Positions 25,011-32,656 of a stretch of 64,000 bases of DNA are shown piece after piece. The translations under genes and the position numbers were made by a program. Within the stretch, counting starts at the first letter, position 1; each line of letters begins with the position of its first letter. The notes below the pieces were generated by a model that was given only the letters and a program-made list of their open reading frames with translations, ran no database searches and was not told the origin of the DNA. The DNA is taken from positions 1-64,000 of the forward strand of contig JAZQJI010000033.1 of NCBI GenBank assembly GCA_045541475.1, in the 5' to 3' direction. The stretch comes from RGIG3077 sp045541475. GTDB taxonomy: Bacteria > Bacillota > Clostridia > Oscillospirales > Ruminococcaceae.

Positions 25011-25223
25011 ATGGAAAAGAAAAAGCAAGTGCCTTTGCGACTTAGTGAAACTCTTTACAACGACCTTGCCCGTTGGGCACAGGACGATTTCCGATCTATT
25101 AACGGACAGATTGAGTTTTTACTGAGCGAATGTGTAAAACAACGAAAGAAAAGCGGCAGGCACACACCCGAAGAGTTTAAGTCTTCTGTTGATGGCGATA
25201 TTGTGTGTGATGAATTTGCTTGA
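25011..25223 (+). CDS. Arc-family ribbon-helix-helix DNA-binding protein
   Basis: A 70-residue protein with an N-terminal ribbon (KKQVPLRLSETLYNDL) and two helices (ARWAQDDFRSINGQIEFLLSECV), the Arc/MetJ layout. The polar C-terminal tail is not part of the fold. It starts one base after the SPFH stop and has no separate promoter, so it is co-transcribed. Such proteins bind short tandem palindromes as dimers of dimers, which fits the two TGATATCA sites upstream of this operon. Autoregulation is inferred. Confidence 0.8.
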   Translation: MEKKKQVPLRLSETLYNDLARWAQDDFRSINGQIEFLLSECVKQRKKSGRHTPEEFKSSVDGDIVCDEFA

Positions 25224-25264
25224 TTTGTAAATAAGTGTTTTTGTACGACCATATAACAATAATT

Positions 25265-25290
25265 GCCCTCCCATTCGGGAGGGCTTACTT
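25265..25290 (+). terminator. Terminator of the SPFH operon
   Basis: GCCCTCCC (25265-25272) pairs perfectly with GGGAGGGC (25277-25284) around ATTC, followed by TTACTTATT. The T-run is weak, but the position between convergent genes fits. Confidence 0.65.
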
Positions 25291-25354
25291 ATTGATAAGT
25301 TTAATTAGAGTTAAATTGGGTGGGGAATTGCTCTAAGCCTAAGCACGCGGCCGC

Positions 25355-26041
25355 TTAAATGCCATATTTAATCTTGATGCGTTCAAGCTTTTCGCCGAAA
25401 GGTTTTGCAAGAAAATACAGAAAAGTAAAATTCGAAACGCAATACATTATCATGTGCGGCAACGCAGTAACAAGTGCAGCTGCGTAAAGTTTTAGGTTAA
25501 AACTTCCGTTATACGAAATTACTGTCCAGATATCCATTGAGGCAGAATAAACAACTCCCGAAACTACACCGTATATCAACAAAAGACACATACTGCGCTT
25601 TAAAGGGTTTGCTAAAATTCCTGCAAAAAATCCGATTAATCCCCAAGAAAGCATTTGAAACGGTGTCCAGGGGCCTTGCCCGAAATATATGTTTGAAATC
25701 AACGTTGATAATGCACCGACAAGAAAGCCTGACTCGGAGCCGAGGTATATTGCAGTGATGATTGTTATTGCCGATATTGGCTTGAAAAACGGGATAAATC
25801 TGCCGACAACACTTAACGCTGTCATTATAGCAACGATTACCATGCGGCGTGAGCCAATTGCTTTTTTTTCAAATCCGCAGGCGAATAATAGAAGCGAAAG
25901 CAGGGCTACTGTTAGCGATATGAAAATATAGCGTCTTTCTTCAAACACAACAGCCCCAACAAAAACAATCAGCGGTATTGCAATAAAGGGTATTGCGATT
26001 TTTAGCGTGCGGCGCAAAAGCGCATTTTTGATGTATATCAT
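25355..26041 (-). CDS. cbrT: ECF transporter S component, CbrT-like (cobalamin)
   Basis: A 228-residue polytopic membrane protein with about six helices. Motifs match cobalamin-specific CbrT: VVGRFIPFFKPISAITIITA, GSESGFLVGALSTLISNIYFGQGPWTPFQM and ALPHMIMY. It is the substrate-binding subunit of an energy-coupling-factor transporter and works with the EcfT and EcfA proteins encoded just upstream. ATG 26041 overlaps the EcfA stop (TGATG arrangement). Specificity for B12 is supported by the family motif and by the cobalamin riboswitch controlling the operon. It is the last gene of that operon. Confidence 0.88.
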   Translation of the reverse strand: MIYIKNALLRRTLKIAIPFIAIPLIVFVGAVVFEERRYIFISLTVALLSLLLFACGFEKKAIGSRRMVIVAIMTALSVVGRFIPFFKPISAITIITAIYLGSESGFLVGALSTLISNIYFGQGPWTPFQMLSWGLIGFFAGILANPLKRSMCLLLIYGVVSGVVYSASMDIWTVISYNGSFNLKLYAAALVTALPHMIMYCVSNFTFLYFLAKPFGEKLERIKIKYGI

Positions 26042-27675
26042 CACGCACCGCCTTTTTTGTTGAGCGCGCAAAGCTGTAATGCATCGGGCAAAGTTACGGC
26101 GTTGGCAAAATAGCCGCGTGTCATGCGGTTGATTGCCGTTGTGTAAAAGCTGTTTTCGGCAAAAAAATCTGCAGTTGTATTGCATGATGCAATTGCCCCG
26201 TTAAAGAAAAGTGCGCATCTATCAGCAATCCGGGCGGCAAATTCAACATCATGTGTTACCATTACAACTGTAACACCGGATGCTTTAAGGCTTTGCAGTA
26301 TGTTGATAAGCTTTTGCTTTGAGTGGGCATCAATACCCTTTGTTGCTTCATCAAGCAAGAGCAACCGCGGCTTTGAGGCAAGTACCTTTGCCAACGCTAA
26401 CAGCTGCTGCTGACCGCCTGATAAATCGTAAGGGTGTTTTGAGTAAAAAGGTGACAAATCAAACGGCAATTCGATATCAAGCGCATTTGCGTCAAGCAAT
26501 TCTTGCTTGACCGTGTTTTTAAGAAAAACGGTTTGCACATCCTGCGGCAAGTACGAAAGGCAGTTTGTGTAAAGTGAATTATTTTTGTAAGATTTCAGCT
26601 TTTGACCGAAAACCTTTATATTTCCGCTGTACTGCTTTGCAAGATTTGCCGCTAAATTTAACATGGTTGTTTTGCCTGCACCGTTTGCGCCTAAAATGCA
26701 AAAAATCTCGTTTTCGTATATTTTAAAATCTAAACCTTTGAGAACGTCGGGCAGATTTTTTTCATATCTAAAATAAACCTTGTCAAATTCCAATGCGATG
26801 TTTTCTGAATGGGTGTAAACTTTTCTTTCAACGCGTTGAATTTTGTTTGTAAAATTGCTTTGTATAAATCCCCTACCCTGCTTTATATCAAGCGGACAAT
26901 TTTCTTTTTTAAAACCAAGCGCATGGTACAGCCTTACAGATGACGGCATTGCGGCAAGCAGTGCAACATTATCTTTTAATAGTTTTACAGCTGTTTGGGG
27001 TGTATCAAAAACAAGTTTTTTGCCGTTATCAAGCGCTAAGATTTTATCACTTAAAGGGATTACATCTTCAAGTCTGTGTTCTGTGATGATGATTGTAAGA
27101 CCAAATTCGTTGTTAAGTTTTTTCAGTGTTGCAATAAAATCGGTAGCGGCAATGGGGTCAAGCTGTGAGGTGGGTTCGTCTAAGATTAAAACCTCAGGGT
27201 TCATAACCATAACCGAGGCTAAATTTACAATTTGCTTTTGACCGCCGGAAAGTGCGGATATTTTTTTATCGTAAAGATGCTCTATCCCGAAATATGCGCA
27301 TATTTCAGCAAGGCGACGAGCAATAACATCTTGCGGGATGTGCATACTTTCAAGACCGAAGGCCAGCTCGTGCCAGACGGTATCGGTAACAATCTGCATA
27401 TCACAGTTTTGCATTACAAAGCCTATTTTGCAGGCGCTTGTTTTATCATCCAATTCAGATAAAAGAGTGCCTTTAAAGAAAATATCACCGTGTTTTTCGC
27501 CTTGCAGTAAAAGTTCGCGCTTAAACATACGCAGCAAAGTTGATTTGCCGCTGCCCGTTGCACCAATGACAGTTACAAATTCGCCCTGATTTACAGTGAA
27601 TGAAATATCACTGATGGCTTTTGTATCATCAAGAGGATAGGTAAAACTTAAATTTTCGACCTTAAGTATTTCCAT
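26041..27675 (-). CDS. ecfA: Fused double ATPase of the ECF transporter
   Basis: A 544-residue protein with two ABC ATPase domains in one chain. Domain 1 has Walker A GATGSGKST, signature LSGGQKQIVNLA and Walker B VLILDEPTSQLDP. Domain 2 (from about residue 295) has GANGAGKTT, LSGGQQQLLALA and LLLLDEATKGIDA. In most ECF systems EcfA1 and EcfA2 are separate; here they are fused, as is usual for dedicated transporters of this type. AAAGGAGG lies inside the end of ecfT, which overlaps it by 28 bases. It energises cobalamin uptake. Confidence 0.93.
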   Translation of the reverse strand: MEILKVENLSFTYPLDDTKAISDISFTVNQGEFVTVIGATGSGKSTLLRMFKRELLLQGEKHGDIFFKGTLLSELDDKTSACKIGFVMQNCDMQIVTDTVWHELAFGLESMHIPQDVIARRLAEICAYFGIEHLYDKKISALSGGQKQIVNLASVMVMNPEVLILDEPTSQLDPIAATDFIATLKKLNNEFGLTIIITEHRLEDVIPLSDKILALDNGKKLVFDTPQTAVKLLKDNVALLAAMPSSVRLYHALGFKKENCPLDIKQGRGFIQSNFTNKIQRVERKVYTHSENIALEFDKVYFRYEKNLPDVLKGLDFKIYENEIFCILGANGAGKTTMLNLAANLAKQYSGNIKVFGQKLKSYKNNSLYTNCLSYLPQDVQTVFLKNTVKQELLDANALDIELPFDLSPFYSKHPYDLSGGQQQLLALAKVLASKPRLLLLDEATKGIDAHSKQKLINILQSLKASGVTVVMVTHDVEFAARIADRCALFFNGAIASCNTTADFFAENSFYTTAINRMTRGYFANAVTLPDALQLCALNKKGGA

Positions 27676-28520
27676 TTCAAATCCTCCTTTACTTCAATAA
27701 TTACGGGCAAAAATGCAAGCAGACCGTACATAACGCACCCAAGCTTTGCTTTTGCAGAAAGCTTTAAGGGAGATATAGCGGGGTAGTAGGCAAAATTTAT
27801 ATCATGTATGCAAAAAATTACGGCAGCAAGCAAAGTTATACACAAGGCTGTAAACACACCATCGGAGCGAGTGAAGCCATAGTGCGAAAAATTTGTGCGC
27901 TTATGCGTGCCGTACCCTTTTGCCGCCATGCTGTCCGCAGTAGTTATGCCGTTTTCAAGCGCCCATGTTATCATGATTGAAAAAACACGCAGTTTTGATT
28001 TTACGCTGTCTATAATATTATCATCATTATACAGTCCCAACGCTTTTTGTGCAGAGCTTATTTTGCCGATACGTTGTTTAAACAGCGGAATATAGCGCAG
28101 GCTCATAGACAATATCAAGGAGGTTTTGGGCGAAAATGCGCCAAAGGCATACAAAAGCTTATCGCTTGTCATTATCTGCGAAAAGCTGTAAAACCAATAC
28201 ATGACGGAGATTACCATAACTGCGGCAAAAATGCCGTAAATAAGTGCTTCGAGCGTGATGGGCGAATTATTGACAACAAACAGCACGGTGGCACCATTGT
28301 GGGATACAAAAGGGTTGATGAGTGCCATTATTGCAAAAAGCACAAACGAAAACAAATGCGTTTTTGCGTTTTTTGTGCCGTTGCGGATTATATAAAACGA
28401 AAGTGCGCCGACGAGCAAAATGCAGAGCACAACCGGATGCATAATGAACATTGCAACCAATGCTACCGAGAAAAAATACACAAACAGAGCAATGGGGTTT
28501 ATATCTGCAAATGAACGCAT
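27648..28520 (-). CDS. ecfT: ECF transporter transmembrane component EcfT
   Basis: A 290-residue membrane protein opening FADINPIALFVYFFSVA, the start typical of the EcfT/CbiQ family. Two coupling motifs are present: SAQKALGLYND and, later, the Ala-Arg-Gly type region AADSMAAKGYGTHKRTN. It couples ATP hydrolysis by the EcfA chain to the S component. It lies 41 nt after the intrinsic-factor-like gene and overlaps ecfA. The ribosome site is weak. Confidence 0.9.
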   Translation of the reverse strand: MRSFADINPIALFVYFFSVALVAMFIMHPVVLCILLVGALSFYIIRNGTKNAKTHLFSFVLFAIMALINPFVSHNGATVLFVVNNSPITLEALIYGIFAAVMVISVMYWFYSFSQIMTSDKLLYAFGAFSPKTSLILSMSLRYIPLFKQRIGKISSAQKALGLYNDDNIIDSVKSKLRVFSIMITWALENGITTADSMAAKGYGTHKRTNFSHYGFTRSDGVFTALCITLLAAVIFCIHDINFAYYPAISPLKLSAKAKLGCVMYGLLAFLPVIIEVKEDLKWKYLRSKI

Positions 28521-28561
28521 GAGATGTGCACCGCCTTTCTAAATTATTGAATAGTAAAAAT

Positions 28562-30202
28562 CTACTGCAAATCTTCACCCATGGAGCAAGTGTATCGCCA
28601 CTCGATAACATCGCCATCGGAAAGGGCATAATCACTGCAACCTGTATTTGCTTTTTCTCCGTTGACAAAAAACATCCAGCCCGATAAATCTCCAAAGTCA
28701 AATTCATAAAGATAATTTATGCCCGATATATACGCCATGCTGTCCGTGCCGTTGTATTCCACCTGTATGTTGTAAAGTCTTGCGGCTTCAATCAATATAT
28801 CATATACTGTATCACCTTCAGCAATGGCAAACTCGGTATTTTCAAGTATAATTCCATCTGCGGAAATATAATCGGAATTTAGGCTTTGAGATATGGTTTT
28901 ACATTCGATAGACATTGTAACCGTGCCAATTGCGTTTGGCTTTGACTCAGCCTTACCGTTGTAGTAATCGTCAGCGGATTTGATATCAGTAAAAACAATT
29001 ATCAAAATTACAATTACAGCGGCGATAATCACCACAGCAAAGTTTTTGATGTTGCGTTTTTTCAACACAACCAAAACCACGCAGACTAAAGCCGCAATTA
29101 CGGCAACAACACTTATTGCAATTGGTTTGTAGCTTGACTTTTCAGTTTTTAAACTGTCATCAGTATTCTGAAGATTTGATGTGGTTGTTGTGGACGTTTG
29201 GGTTGCAGTTTGAATTTTTGTTGTGGCTTGGGTGGTTTGTTCTGCGGAATCATCATCAAAAGAATCAGAAGAGAGATAATACATATTGCCACCGTTTTGC
29301 AACATTGCAAGATAGCTTTGTGCCGCGCACAGTGCCTGCACGGTAGCAACCGCGTTGTATTCTCCGCCTAATTCATGGCAAAAGCTGCCGTTTGGCAGTT
29401 TATACGTTTCAAGCGCATCAAAGGCAGTGTTGCCGTTTTTGATAAATCTTGCATCGCTATGGGCATTAATGCCGAGAATGGAAAGCGCAATTATCACCTG
29501 CGAGGTACTTTCGGAATTGGGTACGCCATAGCTTGAAAAACCGCCTTCATTGTTTTGCAATTGCGACAAGCGATCAAGAGCTTTATCGACAGCGGCTTTA
29601 ACATCATCATTATCTTGATAATAAATCGCAAGGGCTTGCAATGCCATTGCAGTTACGTCACTATCCGAAGCATTGCCCATAACTGCCCAGCCGCCGTCAT
29701 CAAGCTGTAAATCAAGCAGATTTTGCATTACGCTTTGCGCTGTATGGTTACTGCTTTTAACACCGTTATTTAAAAGGTGCAAGCCGAAAACATAGCTCAT
29801 AACACCCTGCGTACCGATTGTATCATCAGCAACAGTGTTTAAAAATGCACTTTCACTTCCGAGCAAGGCAAGCACGAGAGCATATTTTTGCAATGACACG
29901 GCGGAGTTAATTTGAGTGCTGTCTACATAATTTTCAAGAGCAGACTTATATATGGAAAAATCATAATCGGAATTATTACGCAGTGCTAAAACATACCATT
30001 CAGATGTGCCTGCGTTTTGCGTTAAATCGGTATCAATCCAGCTTTGGATATCGGCGCTGTTTGTTTTTTCAAGCTTAAAGCTGATGATATCATCAACAAT
30101 GATTTGCGCCTGCAAATTAGCGGCGCTTGCGACGGGCGCATTAATTATACACACAAACGCAAACGCCACACAGAATACAAGAGATAAAATCCTGTTTTTC
30201 AA
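28562..30202 (-). CDS. Intrinsic-factor-like surface protein (alpha/alpha toroid plus DUF4430)
   Basis: A 546-residue protein. TTG 30202 is preferred to ATG 30235 because GAGG sits 5 nt upstream and the signal peptide (MKNRILSLVFCVAFAF, cleaved near residue 27) then begins cleanly. Residues 45-305 are helical with prenyltransferase/terpene-cyclase-type repeats (LQLDDGGWAVMG, LQNNEGGFSSYG). A Thr/Ser/Gln linker follows (305-360), then two membrane helices (363-385, 391-412), then a transcobalamin-like DUF4430 domain (about 426-546, GWMFFVNGE and GDVIEWRYT). Animal intrinsic factor and transcobalamin have the same toroid plus beta-domain pair. Position in a B12-riboswitch operon with CbrT supports a role as external cobalamin-binding protein. 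Both domains would face outside. Confidence 0.8.
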   Translation of the reverse strand: MKNRILSLVFCVAFAFVCIINAPVASAANLQAQIIVDDIISFKLEKTNSADIQSWIDTDLTQNAGTSEWYVLALRNNSDYDFSIYKSALENYVDSTQINSAVSLQKYALVLALLGSESAFLNTVADDTIGTQGVMSYVFGLHLLNNGVKSSNHTAQSVMQNLLDLQLDDGGWAVMGNASDSDVTAMALQALAIYYQDNDDVKAAVDKALDRLSQLQNNEGGFSSYGVPNSESTSQVIIALSILGINAHSDARFIKNGNTAFDALETYKLPNGSFCHELGGEYNAVATVQALCAAQSYLAMLQNGGNMYYLSSDSFDDDSAEQTTQATTKIQTATQTSTTTTSNLQNTDDSLKTEKSSYKPIAISVVAVIAALVCVVLVVLKKRNIKNFAVVIIAAVIVILIIVFTDIKSADDYYNGKAESKPNAIGTVTMSIECKTISQSLNSDYISADGIILENTEFAIAEGDTVYDILIEAARLYNIQVEYNGTDSMAYISGINYLYEFDFGDLSGWMFFVNGEKANTGCSDYALSDGDVIEWRYTCSMGEDLQ

Positions 30203-30203
30203 A

Positions 30204-31172
30204 TTATCCTCTTTTCTTGGCAGATGCAACAGCACATGTGATTATAGCTGATGCCAAAACACCAAATGCCAAAGGCGGATAAACGCCTGTATCAGCAGGG
30301 GGCTGAGTGTTGACAGATTCGTTTTCACTTGAAGAAACACTTGTTGATTCGGACTCGCTTGACTGCTCTTCTGATGCAGATTCGCTTTCTGAGATGGATA
30401 TCTGTTCGGATACAGATTCAGAAATGGATTCGGATTCAGATTCAAGCTCGGTATCTGTTACAATATCCTGCTGAGCAGATGCAACACTTACCTTGCAAAC
30501 GGGCGGCACAAGTGTCTGATTTTCGGATGCAGCACTTAATACATAATCCCCTGCTGCAAGAGTAATTGTCACCTTGCCGTTTTCATCTGTTACAAATTCA
30601 GTTGCTTCGCCGTCCACTGTGATTACAGCGTCGCTGACTGCAAGAGTTACGGGATTCCAGTTTGCGTCATATCCGCAATAGGAAAGTGTGAGCGAAAATT
30701 CAAGATTCTCCTCGGTTGATACGGTGTTCTGGTCAAAGTAGCAGTAAACATCGGACCAAGCTGTTAAATCTGTATAAGTATAAGCGTTGATATAATCGCC
30801 TTCTGCTATTGCGTCGCTAAGGCTCATTGCGCTACTGTTATTAACATAGTAGCTGTAGCTGCCGCCATTGGCTGTTCCCCAAAGCATATCAAGTGACAAG
30901 CCGTATTCTGTTTGTGATGATGCATAACCTGCCTCTGCTCCGCCTTCATACGAAGCTTCATGTGCGCAGTAAAGGGCATCATTGATAGTTAATACGCCGT
31001 CAGAGTCGATATCAGTTACTGCAACTTGCTGCTGAGTCATTGCAAGACTGCCGTTTGCATCGGAGATAGTTACATAAACCAATGCTGATAAATCATCGAC
31101 GGCATATACTGAAAATGTGCCAAATGACAATGCGAGCGCAAGAACTGTTGATGCTGTGATAAGTTTTTTCAT
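30204..31172 (-). CDS. Cell-wall-anchored DUF4430 surface protein
   Basis: A 322-residue protein with a signal peptide (1-24) and a DUF4430/transcobalamin C-terminal-like domain (about 28-150, showing TINDALYCAHEA, GSYSYYVNNS and EGDYINAYTYTD). An Ig-like module follows (about 155-228), then a Ser/Glu-rich stalk (230-290) and a C-terminal sorting signal: PPADTG, hydrophobic helix, KKRG. The PPxTG form deviates from LPxTG but the order is right. It is the first gene after the cobalamin riboswitch and ends one base before the next start. It is probably the outermost B12 catcher. Confidence 0.75.
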   Translation of the reverse strand: MKKLITASTVLALALSFGTFSVYAVDDLSALVYVTISDANGSLAMTQQQVAVTDIDSDGVLTINDALYCAHEASYEGGAEAGYASSQTEYGLSLDMLWGTANGGSYSYYVNNSSAMSLSDAIAEGDYINAYTYTDLTAWSDVYCYFDQNTVSTEENLEFSLTLSYCGYDANWNPVTLAVSDAVITVDGEATEFVTDENGKVTITLAAGDYVLSAASENQTLVPPVCKVSVASAQQDIVTDTELESESESISESVSEQISISESESASEEQSSESESTSVSSSENESVNTQPPADTGVYPPLAFGVLASAIITCAVASAKKRG

Positions 31173-31230
31173 GGTAAATAACCTCTTTTCTTTAATTTAC
31201 AGATAGAGCTTTAGATTGGCACACGGATAC

Positions 31231-31264
31231 AAAAAAACTCTCTCAAAATATATATTGAGAGAGT
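31231..31264 (-). terminator. Riboswitch expression platform (attenuator hairpin)
   Basis: On the minus strand ACTCTCTCAA (31264-31255) pairs with TTGAGAGAGT, followed directly by TTTTTT. It lies between the cobalamin aptamer and the first gene, so B12 binding probably promotes termination here. Confidence 0.75.
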
Positions 31265-31394
31265 GGGCAGTTATTTATTTCGATTTTTTTATACAACACA
31301 ACAAGACCTTGCGCTGACAAATAAACATCAGCACAAAGCAAAAAATCGATAAATCGGCTGCACGCTCCACATCCCAATTGTGTTAAGCCCAAAA

Positions 31395-31585
31395 GGTACG
31401 GCAGGTCTCCTGACTTATGACGAAGCGAGAAAAATCCTCACGCAAGAGCAAGCCTTCTCAGAAAAAATATCCAATGGCAAAAATGCTCTTTCTAATCAAA
31501 CACAGTAATGGCGGTTGCTCCGGATTCACACCGGATTCCCTATTAATCAAGCAGGCTTTAAGCCTTTTTGAACCGTATCTTGCTT
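31395..31585 (-). ncRNA. Cobalamin riboswitch
   Basis: On the minus strand the conserved cobalamin aptamer is clear: GGGAATCCGGTGTGAATCCG around 31540-31520, GCAACCGCC after it, and the B12 box AGTCAGGAGACCTGCC at 31415-31400, with the peripheral helices between. A sigma-A promoter lies just upstream and an intrinsic terminator downstream. Together they make a transcription-attenuation switch for the B12 uptake operon (genes from 31172 down to 25355). The intergenic stretch 31173-31640 is filled by this unit. Confidence 0.95.
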
Positions 31586-31606
31586 TATCCATATTTAATT
31601 TTTTAC

Positions 31607-31635
31607 ATTATATCATATATAAATTACAATTTCAA
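31607..31635 (-). promoter_or_regulatory. Promoter of the cobalamin uptake operon
   Basis: On the minus strand TTGAAA (31635-31630), 17-bp spacer, TATAAT (31612-31607), with TG one base before the -10. It starts immediately beyond the sortase stop codon, so the riboswitch transcript begins near 31600. Confidence 0.85.
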
Positions 31636-31640
31636 GAGTT

Positions 31641-32519
31641 TTATTTGCTATAAAGGTCACGCTTAGGCAAATCGTAAATAGGATTGCGGTGCGGAATCGG
31701 TTTTTTCTTCTTACCGCCGAAAATCCAGAAAATGATAAGACCAATGACAAGTGGCGCAGCGATAAGCGGCACAACAAGCAAAGGGTCAACCTGAACAGCA
31801 TCGGCATTGACACGCACTGTACTTTGATAGATAGTTTCGATACGGTGCGAACGTAAAAGCAAACGATGCGTATTTACACCGTAGGGCGTGCAGGTCATCA
31901 GGGTGACATAGTCGCCATTGGGGATAACAGCAAGTTTATCAACCTCATGCGGTAAGACAATAAGGATTTCTTCAATTTCATAGGTATAGATATTGTTGAG
32001 AATGGTTACTGTAAATGTATCACCCACAACGAGTTTATCAAGGTCGGTAAACAGCTTTGATGTGGGCAAGCCGCGGTGTGCTGAAATAACAGCATGAGTG
32101 TTTGCACCGCCTATTGGGAAAGCTGTGCCTTGAAGATGTCCTGCGGCGATGTTTAAAACTTCATCAGAAGTGCCGTGATATATTGGGATTTCGACCTGAA
32201 TTGTGGGAATTGTTACATAACCCATGATGCCCGAGCCCGAAACATCAAGAATATCTTCATAACCTGCAACCTTATCATATTCAGCAAGGGGAGCTGCCAA
32301 TGCAGCAATTTGTCTATTATACTCACCTGCTTCAAACAGCATAAGCTGTGCTTCACTGTCGTCCAATTCAGCAACAACATTATCATAACTTGCAATTGCA
32401 CGGCTTTGTACCTTGGAGTTCCACCAATCGCTGATGATGGGGTAAAGCATTACACCAACGCCGACAATGAGAATTATTGTGAAAAATATTGTTGAAATGA
32501 TGCCTGATTTCTTCTTCAC
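31641..32519 (-). CDS. srtC: Class C (pilin-polymerising) sortase
   Basis: A 292-residue transpeptidase starting at GTG 32519, with GGAGGG upstream. It has an N-terminal membrane helix (about 8-28) and a second C-terminal helix (about 250-272, VVPLIAAPLVIGLIIFW) with a basic tail, typical of class C. The catalytic triad is His in ISAHRGLP, Cys in TLMTCTPYG and Arg in HRLLLRSHR. It would join pilin subunits through lysine-LPxTG bonds. A classical aromatic lid motif is not obvious. Gene order after the pilin supports this role. Confidence 0.92.
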   Translation of the reverse strand: MKKKSGIISTIFFTIILIVGVGVMLYPIISDWWNSKVQSRAIASYDNVVAELDDSEAQLMLFEAGEYNRQIAALAAPLAEYDKVAGYEDILDVSGSGIMGYVTIPTIQVEIPIYHGTSDEVLNIAAGHLQGTAFPIGGANTHAVISAHRGLPTSKLFTDLDKLVVGDTFTVTILNNIYTYEIEEILIVLPHEVDKLAVIPNGDYVTLMTCTPYGVNTHRLLLRSHRIETIYQSTVRVNADAVQVDPLLVVPLIAAPLVIGLIIFWIFGGKKKKPIPHRNPIYDLPKRDLYSK

Positions 32520-32552
32520 TTCGGCCCTCCTGTAATACTTTCAAATGTGACT

Positions 32553-32584
32553 ACCGCCGATGGCAAATTAATGCCACCGGCGGT
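32553..32584. repeat. Intercistronic hairpin between pilin and sortase
   Basis: ACCGCCGATGGCA (32553-32565) pairs with TGCCACCGGCGGT (32572-32584), one mismatch, 6-nt loop. On the coding (minus) strand no T-run follows, so it is more likely a stability or processing element than a terminator. Confidence 0.6.
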
Positions 32585-32656
32585 TTTTGTCAGCTAATCA
32601 AGTTTTTCGCCATTGAGTTGTGTTTTGCCAATTAATTATTTTTTAGAATAACTAAA

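Noticed and set aside
25345..25354. GCGGCCGC site between convergent genes, as a sign of cloning or assembly join
   Set aside because: A single 8-bp site with normal flanking sequence and intact genes on both sides; chance occurrence is sufficient.
30961..31030. A calcium-loop-like DIDSDGVLTINDAL in the DUF4430 surface protein, suggesting a dockerin
   Set aside because: Only one loop is present, and it sits inside the DUF4430-like domain where a TINDAL-type segment is expected.
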